Shown here in pieces: positions 51,796 through 59,072 of a DNA stretch of 64,000 nucleotides. Numbering within the stretch: the stretch's first letter is position 1; each line of letters opens with the position of its first letter. This DNA comes from Streptacidiphilus melanogenes (lineage in GTDB: Bacteria > Actinomycetota > Actinomycetes > Streptomycetales > Streptomycetaceae): assembly GCF_000787835.1 (NCBI RefSeq), contig NZ_BBPP01000003.1:308455-372454 (forward strand), read 5' to 3'. Below the pieces are notes generated by a model. The model had not been told where the DNA came from and ran no database searches. It worked only from the letters and a program-made list of their open reading frames with translations. A program made the translations under genes and the position numbers.

Positions 51796-52332
51796 TCACG
51801 TGTCGGGGCGGCGCCGGGGGCGAAGCCGGTCGAGCAGGCGGCGCCGTTGACCGGGCGGCGGATCGGTCGGCGGTGGGGTGGGGGAGGGGCGGCGTTGGGC
51901 CACCAGGGCGGGCAGGCCGTCCAGGATCGGCGACAGACCGAGGCGGGCGAGCGCGAGGTTGGCCTCGGGGCGTCGCAGGGTCAGATGGACGAAGGCGTGG
52001 CCGGTGGCGGTGGGCAGGGACTTGGTGTGCTGCAGCGACACGTGGTGCGCGCCGGTGAGGACGAGCTCGTCGGGGACTTCGCCGTCGGGGGGTGCGGCTC
52101 GGGCGTAGGCCAGAGCGGCGTAGGCCGACTGATGGGCGAAGCCGACGGGGTAGTCGGGATGTTGGGCCAGGGCGAGGGCACCGCCGCGGGTCAGGTCTCC
52201 GAGTACCACGGCCACGACCCCGGGCACGTCCAGGGCGCGCTCCAACGCATCGGCGAACGAGGTGACCGGCCCGGTCGTCAGGTTCGGCGTCCACAGGACG
52301 GGGGAGGAGCCCACGAGCCGGTTCTCTCGCAT
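51796..52332 (-). CDS. roadblock-like protein, second of a pair
   Basis: A 178-aa protein. Its core parallels the upstream roadblock protein: SFADALERALDVPGVVAVVLGD at the start, a central helix, and HAFVHLTLRRPEANLALARL facing FVYLALNRSRANLAMARL in the neighbour, so the two look like diverged paralogues. A Pro/Arg-rich tail replaces the C-terminal end. Ten bases separate the neighbour's stop from this ATG, so they are one transcript. Roadblock proteins often act with small GTPases, but no GTPase gene is in the window. Confidence 0.65.
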   Translation of the reverse strand: MRENRLVGSSPVLWTPNLTTGPVTSFADALERALDVPGVVAVVLGDLTRGGALALAQHPDYPVGFAHQSAYAALAYARAAPPDGEVPDELVLTGAHHVSLQHTKSLPTATGHAFVHLTLRRPEANLALARLGLSPILDGLPALVAQRRPSPTPPPTDPPPGQRRRLLDRLRPRRRPDT

Positions 52333-52342
52333 CCTGGAAGGG

Positions 52343-52717
52343 TCAGATGACCAGGTTGTCCTCGATCTGGCGCAGACGCAGCCGGGCCATGGCCAGGTTG
52401 GCGCGGGAACGGTTGAGGGCGAGGTAGACGAAGTGCCCCTGGCTGCCCTTGGCGGTCATCGGGCGGATCAGGTGGTACTGGCCGCCCAGGGTGATCAGGA
52501 TGTCTTCGATCCCTTCGTGGTGGAGGTTGAGCATCTCCATGGTGCGCATTTTGGCGCGGACGACTTCGGTGTTGCCGGCCGCGGCGACGTTCAGGTCCAG
52601 GTCGGGGCTGCTGCCCAGGGTTGCCAGGGCCATTCCGCTGTTGTAGTCGACGATGGCAACGCCAACGGCGCCGTCGATGGCCATGGCGTCCTTGAGTGCG
52701 CTATCCAGGTTTGGCAT
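52343..52717 (-). CDS. roadblock/LC7-domain protein
   Basis: A 124-aa single-domain protein with the roadblock layout: LDSALKDAMAIDGAVGVAIVDYNSG (cited in part as the first helix-strand unit IDGAVGVAIVD), a central helix MRTMEMLNLHHEGIEDILITL, and final strands HFVYLALNRSRANLAMARL. ATG 52717 has AGGG eight bases upstream. It heads a two-gene leftward unit. Bacterial roadblock proteins modulate MglA-type or conservon GTPases; the partner is not visible here. Confidence 0.75.
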   Translation of the reverse strand: MPNLDSALKDAMAIDGAVGVAIVDYNSGMALATLGSSPDLDLNVAAAGNTEVVRAKMRTMEMLNLHHEGIEDILITLGGQYHLIRPMTAKGSQGHFVYLALNRSRANLAMARLRLRQIEDNLVI

Positions 52718-53045
52718 GTGCGGCACCCTACGGAGAGGGGGAACGCAGCCTTGCCGGCTTGACGAAAGTGACCTCTATTGCGCTTGGTGGTGCGTTCATG
52801 TGATCGGTCGTGTGTGCGAAGTGACTACTGCAACAGCCACGGCTGTGATGCGGCGTCCGTGAGCGCGGCCGCGTTGGTGTCGGCGCTGGTGTGGGGGAGC
52901 AGCGCTGCGGGGTTGGGCCCGCGGGTGCCGGCGGGGCCGGCTCGGGGCCGGGTCCGGATCATCGGCATGCACGGGAGGTCGGGGCGGATCGGCCCCGGCC
53001 TCCCGTTGGGGTGCTGCCAGTCAACTGGCGCGTAGCGGCGCCGGG
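52718..53045. other. intergenic between roadblock pair and phosphatase gene
   Basis: About 330 bases. The right end holds the 3' region of the leftward phosphatase-like gene; the left end holds the promoter of the roadblock unit. No gene or strong hairpin recognised. Confidence 0.45.
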
Positions 53046-54842
53046 TCAGTGGCCCCGCGGGTGCTCATCGAGGCCGGGAAGGGCCTGCGTGCCCTCGACC
53101 TTGACGGCCGTCAGCTTGCGCGGGTTGAGCCCCAGGACGGACAGGATCGTGGGGGCGACCTGGGTGGTCTCGACCGAGGCGGACTCGACCTGGGCCGGGA
53201 TGCCCGGGCCGTCGACGATCATCAGGACGTGTCGGTCACCGGTGTTCATGCCGCCGTGCTCGGCCAGCTTGGTCGGCTTCGAGTAGACGATGCCCTCCTG
53301 GACCTCGCCGAAGACGTCCGGGGACTGGCCGTTGTGGACCGAAGCGCCGAAGAAGTGCGCGGCGGATGCGCCGGCCCAGATCCGTGCCAGGCCCGAGTGC
53401 GCAACGGTGACCGGCTTCTTGTTGACGTCGTAGCCTTGCGCGGTGTGGTCCCACAGGTAGCTCTTGACGAAGTCGCATGCGGCCTGTGAGTTGTCCGAGA
53501 GGTAGGACTGCCACAGGTCGTCGTCGGTTCCGGCGACGATGAGGCTCTGGTTGCCCGGATGCGTCTTCGCCCAGGCGGCGTTGATCGCGCTGATGATCGG
53601 GCCGTCCTGGACGGTGACGAGCTTGTTGGGGTCCTGCGGGGACTGACCGTGCTTGGCCGTCACAATGATCGTCGTCGAGCCCGCGAGGCCGTCCTTGTGA
53701 ATGGCGGCGACCATGCGGCCGAGCTGGGTGTTGACGTAGTCGAGCGCGCTGGAGAGCACCGGTCCGGGGACGAGCTTGTCCTGCACCCACTGGTAGCCGC
53801 CCGGTTCCGGAGCGCTGGTGGTGTAGTTGCCATGGGCGTCCGGACCGATCAGCGTCGTCGGGGTCGAGCGGATCTTCTGAGCGACCGAGACGGTCTGGAA
53901 GTTCATGCCGAAGATGGCCGGGGTGCCGACCCTGGTCTTGCCCGAGTGGTCGCGGCCGCCGATCTCATTGAGGACGGCTTGGACCTTGTAGCCGTCGTAC
54001 TGCTTGGTGGCGGCGTCGATGTGGGCCCAGTCGTCATCCTGCGGGTACGGGACGCCGTTCGGCATGACGGCCTGTGAGTCGATCTCCGGCGAGAAGAGGT
54101 CGTCGATGCTCTGGCCGTTCGAGCCGGGACCGTTGAAGGACGCGTAGACCTCGTGCTTGTCGGACCACGCGGTGCGCAGTCCGGCGTTGTGGATGACCTG
54201 GAAGATCGTGTTGTCGCCCAGGTAGTCCCACGGGGTGATCGGCTTGCAGGTCTTGGGGTCGACGGGGAACGTCTTCGGGTTGAGCGACGTCTTCGGGTCG
54301 AACTTCAGGTTCATGATCGCGGCCGGGTCGGTGTCGACACCCCGGGGGAAGACCGAACCGTTCTCGTCGAACGACGGGAAGGTGCCGTTCGCCGGGTTGA
54401 TGAAGTCGTCGACGTTCGCCAGCGCGTCGTCCGGCGAGTCGTAGATGACGTCACCACCGGTGGCCGGCCGCCCAGGGGTGCAGGCGGCGCCCGCCTCGTC
54501 CGTCTTGTGGCTGTACTCGACGTCGTAGTACACACCGGTGGACTTGGGGTTGCCGCCGGTCATCAGCGCGGTGCCGCCCGGGTCGGAGTCCGAGGGGTTG
54601 GACGTCTCCGCATGGGTGTACTCGCTGCCGGTGTGCGTCAGTCTGGCAAGCGTCGAGCCCGGGTGGTTGGCGATATACCAGTCGAGATCACTCTGGTGCA
54701 TGCCATCGACCGAGATGAGCAGGACGTGCTTGCCGGCGGACGCGGCTGCCTCAGCGCTGGCATTCAGTGCCGGAAGCCCACACAGCGCGGCTGCCGTCGC
54801 CGTAGCCAGCCCGACCAAGGCCGGACGGGTGTACTTGGGCAT
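53046..54842 (-). CDS. exported alkaline-phosphatase-superfamily hydrolase
   Basis: A 598-aa protein with a Sec signal (residues 1-30, cleavage near ASA). The alkaline phosphatase/nucleotide pyrophosphatase fold is shown by VLLISVDGMHQSDL near 40 (metal Asp), SDPGGTALMTGGNP near 85 (Thr nucleophile), IIVTAKHGQSPQDP near 400 and KLAEHGGMNTGDRHVLMIV near 540 (His metal ligands). It probably cleaves phosphate mono- or diesters outside the cell. GGGAGAG precedes ATG 54842. Monocistronic. Confidence 0.88.
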   Translation of the reverse strand: MPKYTRPALVGLATATAAALCGLPALNASAEAAASAGKHVLLISVDGMHQSDLDWYIANHPGSTLARLTHTGSEYTHAETSNPSDSDPGGTALMTGGNPKSTGVYYDVEYSHKTDEAGAACTPGRPATGGDVIYDSPDDALANVDDFINPANGTFPSFDENGSVFPRGVDTDPAAIMNLKFDPKTSLNPKTFPVDPKTCKPITPWDYLGDNTIFQVIHNAGLRTAWSDKHEVYASFNGPGSNGQSIDDLFSPEIDSQAVMPNGVPYPQDDDWAHIDAATKQYDGYKVQAVLNEIGGRDHSGKTRVGTPAIFGMNFQTVSVAQKIRSTPTTLIGPDAHGNYTTSAPEPGGYQWVQDKLVPGPVLSSALDYVNTQLGRMVAAIHKDGLAGSTTIIVTAKHGQSPQDPNKLVTVQDGPIISAINAAWAKTHPGNQSLIVAGTDDDLWQSYLSDNSQAACDFVKSYLWDHTAQGYDVNKKPVTVAHSGLARIWAGASAAHFFGASVHNGQSPDVFGEVQEGIVYSKPTKLAEHGGMNTGDRHVLMIVDGPGIPAQVESASVETTQVAPTILSVLGLNPRKLTAVKVEGTQALPGLDEHPRGH

Positions 54843-55255
54843 CGTGCTCTCCCTACAAGTCGAGCCAGTGAAGTCGCACATTGCTGTGCGCGAGAATGAT
54901 TCATCGCCCAGGCGGGCCCACGAGGAAAAGTGAGTGTCCATCAGACAGCTTTCAGGCGACGTCCGGATGTCGCGGGACCTCGCGAGCGCTTGCCGCGACC
55001 GGGCACCGGACCCTGATCCGGCCCACCTCGCACCTGCGTCTCTCGGCCTGGCTTCACCGCGCCGAGGTCTTCGCCCGCGGCCGGCCGAGCCGCGTGCGGG
55101 TGACTACCTTTCCGGCCGTAGCTTCACGCGAGTTTGCGGACTTCGGCTTGATCCCGATCCGGTCGACCGTGCACAGTCAAGTCGCGCTCACCAGCGTCAA
55201 GTTACCATCCAGACACCGCACTTGAGTCCGTACCCCGGATCAAAAAGGAGTCCCG
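54843..55255. other. divergent intergenic region
   Basis: About 410 bases between the leftward phosphatase-like gene and the rightward small secreted protein. AAAAAGGAG just before 55256 is the ribosome site of the latter. No further gene recognised. Confidence 0.45.
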
Positions 55256-55630
55256 ATGTCCAAGCTCTCCGCACGCCTCGCCGCTCCACTGCTCCTCGCA
55301 CTGGCCACCTTCGGCGTCGCCACCCCGGCCCACGCCAGCACACCCCTGACGGCCGGCTTCGGTGTCGGGGCCTGTACGGACGACGGCCTGATGCCGGGCA
55401 AGGTGAACGTCGACCAGTTCGACTGCAGTGCCTGGGCCAGCGGGGGGACCGGCAGTTACACCTACACCTTCAGCGGCGTGGCCTACGCCACGTTCCTGGG
55501 CTACATCAGCCCCGACGACGGCTGGGGCATGTGCAACGAGGGCCAGCACGCGACCGTGCAGGTCACCGTGACCGACTCCTCCGGCGCCACCGCGACGGCC
55601 CGGACCACCTTCCTCTGCGCCGACCTCTAG
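55256..55630 (+). CDS. small secreted protein with two Cys pairs
   Basis: A 124-aa protein with a clear Sec signal (cleavage after AHA near residue 26). The mature chain of about 98 residues carries four Cys (GACTDD, FDCSAW, GMCNEG, FLCADL) and reads as a small beta-sandwich (SYTYTFSGVAYATF, VQVTVTDSSGATATARTTF), similar in style to secreted Ig-like domains. Strong ribosome site AAAAAGGAG. Function unknown. Confidence 0.75.
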   Translation: MSKLSARLAAPLLLALATFGVATPAHASTPLTAGFGVGACTDDGLMPGKVNVDQFDCSAWASGGTGSYTYTFSGVAYATFLGYISPDDGWGMCNEGQHATVQVTVTDSSGATATARTTFLCADL

Positions 55631-55661
55631 CCCGGCGGCACTCCCGCTCGGTCGCGGCCGA

Positions 55662-57152
55662 TCAGTGACCCGACAGTCCCACGCGCGCGGCGTACTCGCT
55701 CAGACCCTGGCCGGTCGCCCCGGCCCAGCCCACGTAGCCGTCCGGGCGCACGAGGAAGACACCGTCCCCGTACGCCTGGTAGGACGGGATGCGGATCCTG
55801 CGGACGTCGGCTCCGCCGAGCGCCTCGTCAGCGCTCAGCCCCAGGGGCCCGACGGTGAGCAGCGTCCACTGCGGCCCGGCGAACGCGTCGAAGAGGCGGA
55901 CGCCGCCGTGGCGCCCGTCGGGTGCCCGGTCGCCGGCCCGCAGGGCCTGCGGGTCCAGGTCGGCGCGGGTCTCGGCCGCCAGCGACGACTCCCGGTAGCC
56001 CAGGTCCAGTTGCTGGGTGGCCCGGCCTCGGCGGGCCTCGCCCCGGTGTACCCGGGTGGACAGCTCCAGCATCCGCGCCGCGTTGGGCCGCCGCTCCTCC
56101 TCGTAGGTGTCGAGCAAGGAGTCCGCGGCCGCATCGGCCAGGACCGAGCCCAGCTTCCAGCCCAGGTTGTAGGCGTCCTGGATGCTGGTGTTCAGCCCCT
56201 GGGCCCCGGCCGGCGAGTGCACGTGCGCCGCGTCGCCCGCCAGCAGGACCCGCCCGGTGCGGAAGCGCTCGGCCAGCGCCGCGCGTGGGCGGAACTCCGA
56301 GGCCCAGCCTACGGCGACGACACTCTCGCGGCCCAGGTGCGAACGCCGGGCGACGAGGCGTCGGATCCCGTCCAGGGTGAGGTCGAGCTGGGTCCCCTCG
56401 GCGAACTGGGCGACGAGCTGGAACTGCTCGCCACCGGGCAGTGGGCACAACGCCAGCAGTCCCGCGCCGGGAACGGCGTCGGCCGAGGACGCGTCGGCCG
56501 ACGGGAAGACGTGCCAATGGTCGCGGTCCAGGCCGGTGACCGTGACGTCGGCGACCATCATGAGGTCGGGGTCCACCGTCTCGCCGGACATCTCGACGCC
56601 CGCCAGTCGGCGCACCGTCGAGCGTCCGCCGTCGCAGGCGACCAGGTATCGGGCGCGCAGCGCAGTCCCGTCGGCGAACCGGGCCGTGACGGTGTCCGCG
56701 TCCTGGCGCAGGGCGACCAGCTCGCGGTCGAACTCGACCGCGCCGCCCAGCTCGCACAGCCGACGGTGAAGTGCCTGCTGGGTGCGCCACTGCGGCAGCA
56801 TCAAGGTGACGGGGTAGGGCTCGGCCTCGGACGGCTCCGCGGTCTCGTCGTACATGCGGCTCGTGCGCTGGGGTTCGCCGTCCCTCCAGAACAGGTTCGC
56901 CGGATAGCGGCCGGCTACGGCGCGGATCTCCGCCAGCACCCCGAGGTCCTCCAGAACCTCCAGGGTCCGCGGCTGGAGCCCTTTCCCGCGCGAGCCGGGG
57001 AACAGCGCGTCGGCCCGCTCGACCAGGCGCGCGTCGACGCCGCGCCGGGCGAGGTCGGCGGCGAGCGTGAGGCCGGTGGGGCCGGCGCCGACGATGAGCA
57101 CGTCCGTGTCGAGGTCCGCGCCGGCGCGGGGAGCCGGGGGAGGGATTGCCAT
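55662..57152 (-). CDS. FAD-dependent aromatic monooxygenase (PheA/TfdB type)
   Basis: A 496-aa class A flavoprotein monooxygenase. The FAD motif is VLIVGAGPTGLTLAADLARR near residues 18-37, the middle DG motif is LVACDGGRSTVRRLAG near 170 and GRVLLAGDAAHVHSPAGAQG near 295 is the second FAD motif. The thioredoxin-like C-terminal domain is typical of aromatic and polyketide hydroxylases. Its substrate is probably an aromatic or tailoring substrate. It is divergent from a TetR gene with two TTAAC dyads between them. Confidence 0.9.
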   Translation of the reverse strand: MAIPPPAPRAGADLDTDVLIVGAGPTGLTLAADLARRGVDARLVERADALFPGSRGKGLQPRTLEVLEDLGVLAEIRAVAGRYPANLFWRDGEPQRTSRMYDETAEPSEAEPYPVTLMLPQWRTQQALHRRLCELGGAVEFDRELVALRQDADTVTARFADGTALRARYLVACDGGRSTVRRLAGVEMSGETVDPDLMMVADVTVTGLDRDHWHVFPSADASSADAVPGAGLLALCPLPGGEQFQLVAQFAEGTQLDLTLDGIRRLVARRSHLGRESVVAVGWASEFRPRAALAERFRTGRVLLAGDAAHVHSPAGAQGLNTSIQDAYNLGWKLGSVLADAAADSLLDTYEEERRPNAARMLELSTRVHRGEARRGRATQQLDLGYRESSLAAETRADLDPQALRAGDRAPDGRHGGVRLFDAFAGPQWTLLTVGPLGLSADEALGGADVRRIRIPSYQAYGDGVFLVRPDGYVGWAGATGQGLSEYAARVGLSGH

Positions 57153-57162
57153 GGAGAGTCTC

Positions 57163-57177
57163 CTTAACGTTGTTAAG
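57163..57177. promoter_or_regulatory. TetR-type operator CTTAAC-N3-GTTAAG
   Basis: A perfect 6-3-6 dyad just upstream of the monooxygenase ATG. A second copy of the half-site pair lies at 57201-57213 next to the regulator start, so the divergent TetR protein probably controls both genes. Confidence 0.75.
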
Positions 57178-57200
57178 TTGATGCGCTGCCGAGCCTGCCC

Positions 57201-57213
57201 TTAACGGCGTTAA
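57201..57213. promoter_or_regulatory. second TetR-type dyad TTAACG-N1-CGTTAA
   Basis: A 13-base dyad 10 bases before the GTG of the regulator gene, related to the dyad at 57163 (shared TTAAC/GTTAA arms). Confidence 0.7.
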
Positions 57214-57223
57214 ACTGTCAACC

Positions 57224-57937
57224 GTGACCCCGCAGCGAACCGCGAAACTCGACCGGCGCCTGGTCGCCGACACCGCGCTCAGGCTCCTCGGCGAGCTCGG
57301 CCTGGAAGGCGTCACCCTGCGCGCGATCGCCGCCGAACTGAACGTCAAAGCGCCCGCGCTGTACTGGCACTTCAAAGACAAGCAGGCGCTGCTCGACGAG
57401 ATGGCGACCGAGATCATGCGCCGGATGACGGCGGACCTCTCGCACCTCACGGAGCCCTCCGCGCCCGTGCGGGCGGAGGCGGAAGCGCCGGCCGAGGCGG
57501 GGGAGAGGGCAGGCGAGCAGGACTGGCGGCCCGCCTACCTGGGCACCATGCGCACCTTGCGCGCCCACCTGCTGCGCTACCGCGACGGCGCGCGCGTCTA
57601 CAGCGGCGCCCGCTTCACGGACCGCTCCTACGCGCCGAACCTGGACGCGAACCAGCGCCTGCTGGTCGGCGCGGGCTTCAGCGTGGCGGCGGCCAGCCGG
57701 GCCTGGTACACGGGCTACACCTACACCATCGGCTACGTCATCGAGGAACAGGCGATGGGCCCCAACCCGTTCGACGGCACGGACGGCTACGACCTCGACG
57801 CCCGCGCGGAGCGCCTGGCGGACTACCCCCTCGCAGCGGCCGCGGGCGGCGAGATGTTCCAGGATTTCGATCAGGGCTTCGAGCAGGGCCTGGCGGTGCT
57901 CCTGGCCGGCGTCGAAGCGACGCTGTCACCGCGCTGA
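57224..57937 (+). CDS. TetR regulator with TetR_C-type ligand domain
   Basis: A 237-aa regulator. The helix-turn-helix spans about residues 10-55 (LVADTALRLLGELG, VTLRAIAAELNVKAPALYWHF), which is close to classical TetR. The C-terminal part has the TetR_C pattern (GARVYSGARFTD, AASRAWYTGYTYTIGYVIEEQA). GTG 57224 starts only 10 bases after the second dyad, so binding would block its own expression. It probably senses the monooxygenase substrate. Confidence 0.88.
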   Translation: MTPQRTAKLDRRLVADTALRLLGELGLEGVTLRAIAAELNVKAPALYWHFKDKQALLDEMATEIMRRMTADLSHLTEPSAPVRAEAEAPAEAGERAGEQDWRPAYLGTMRTLRAHLLRYRDGARVYSGARFTDRSYAPNLDANQRLLVGAGFSVAAASRAWYTGYTYTIGYVIEEQAMGPNPFDGTDGYDLDARAERLADYPLAAAAGGEMFQDFDQGFEQGLAVLLAGVEATLSPR

Positions 57938-57960
57938 CCCATACGCCCCGTTCAAAGACG

Positions 57961-58365
57961 TCAGGCGCCCGGCAGGACCCGATCCTGCGCCGGTCTGCCT
58001 GCGGGCCCCCAGCTCGGCTTGCCGCCGGGCAGTGAGCGGTCCCCGGCCTGACCCAGCGACATCAGGAACAGGCTCTTCATCGCGGTCAGCCCCCGCGCCC
58101 GTCGCACCGCCGCCTCGTCGGCCGCGCGTAGCCGGCGAAGAACCGGGCGGTGCCGCCCGCGGGGAGCAGCAGCCAGGCGGCCGCGAGGTCCTATGCCGGG
58201 TCGCCTCCGAAGGCTGCGCCCAAGTCGACGACGCCTGCCAGTGTCCCGTCCGCGACGACGACGTTCGCGGGATGCAGGTCCCCGTGCACCCACACCCGCG
58301 GGCCCTCCCACGCGGGGGCCGCGACCGCGTCCTCCCACACCGCCCGGATGGAATCGGTGGAGCTG
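57961..58365 (-). pseudogene. dead aminoglycoside phosphotransferase-type gene
   Basis: Leftward frames preserve an APH-family C-terminal half: the catalytic loop VWVHGDLHPANVVVADG, then a mutated metal motif (VVDLG for the usual VIDFG) and GGDPA. A TAG at 58191-58193 interrupts GDPA-DLAAAWLLLPAGG, and near 58130 a frame change is needed to read on into AADEAAVRRARGLTAMKSLF and a GKPSWGPAGR tail. The N-terminal half is missing. The gene is clearly inactive; the former substrate is unknown. Confidence 0.8.
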
Positions 58366-58381
58366 GGGGCTGGGGGCCGGG

Positions 58382-58419
58382 GTCCCGGGTCGCGACGCCG
58401 GCGCGTCGCGACCCGGGAC
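58382..58419. terminator. 17-bp perfect hairpin
   Basis: GTCCCGGGTCGCGACGC pairs with its exact complement over a CGGC loop. It lies 9 bases past the stop of the leftward AhpD-like gene. Confidence 0.75.
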
Positions 58420-58427
58420 GGATCCGC

Positions 58428-58883
58428 TCACCCCCACGCGCCGGCGATCTGCCGGGTCGTGGCGTTGAGACGGTTGAACATGTTGGTGACGCCGATCATC
58501 AGGACGATCGCCGCGAGCTGCTTCTCGTCGAAGTGGGTAGCGGCGGCGTCCCAGACCTCGTCGCTGACCGCGTCCGCGCGGTCCGCCAAGCGGGTCGCGG
58601 CCTCGGCCAGGGCGAGCGCGGCGCGTTCGGCGGCGGTGAAGTAGGGGGTCTCGCGCCAGGCGGCGACCGTGGCCAGCCGCTCGTCGCTGACGCCCGCCTT
58701 GCGGGCCGTCTTCGCGCCCGCGTCCACGCAGGCGCTGCAGCTGTTGATCTGACTGACCCGCAGGTGCACCAGCTCCAGCGTCGCCGCGTCCACCCCTGCG
58801 TTGTGCGCGGCCTTGAAGATCTGCTGGATCGGCTGCATGGCGTCGGACAGGACGACGGCGGGGTTCTGCATACGGGACTGCAT
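58428..58883 (-). CDS. AhpD/carboxymuconolactone-decarboxylase-family protein
   Basis: A 151-aa helical protein with the redox motif INSCSACVDAGAKTARKAG near residue 50 (CxxC plus downstream pattern of AhpD-like alkylhydroperoxidases). The rest (ERAALALAEAATRLAD, HFDEKQLAAIVLMIG, NMFNRLN) matches the CMD family. It probably reduces peroxides or uses an aromatic substrate. AGAGGAG precedes ATG 58883. A strong hairpin follows it. Divergent from an NB-ARC/TPR regulator. Confidence 0.88.
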   Translation of the reverse strand: MQSRMQNPAVVLSDAMQPIQQIFKAAHNAGVDAATLELVHLRVSQINSCSACVDAGAKTARKAGVSDERLATVAAWRETPYFTAAERAALALAEAATRLADRADAVSDEVWDAAATHFDEKQLAAIVLMIGVTNMFNRLNATTRQIAGAWG

Positions 58884-59072
58884 CTTCGGTGTGCTCCTCT
58901 TGGTGGTCTGTCGCCCTGTTCCGATCTGGGCGTGACTCCATGACAGCCGTATCCGCTTGCCAGGACGACGGGCGTGGGACACCGTGGGACAGCTGGAACG
59001 GTCTTGAGCAGCGCGGGTCCGTCCCGGGAAATCTTCGCGGGGACGGGACAACAGGAGGCGGGGGAGACAACG

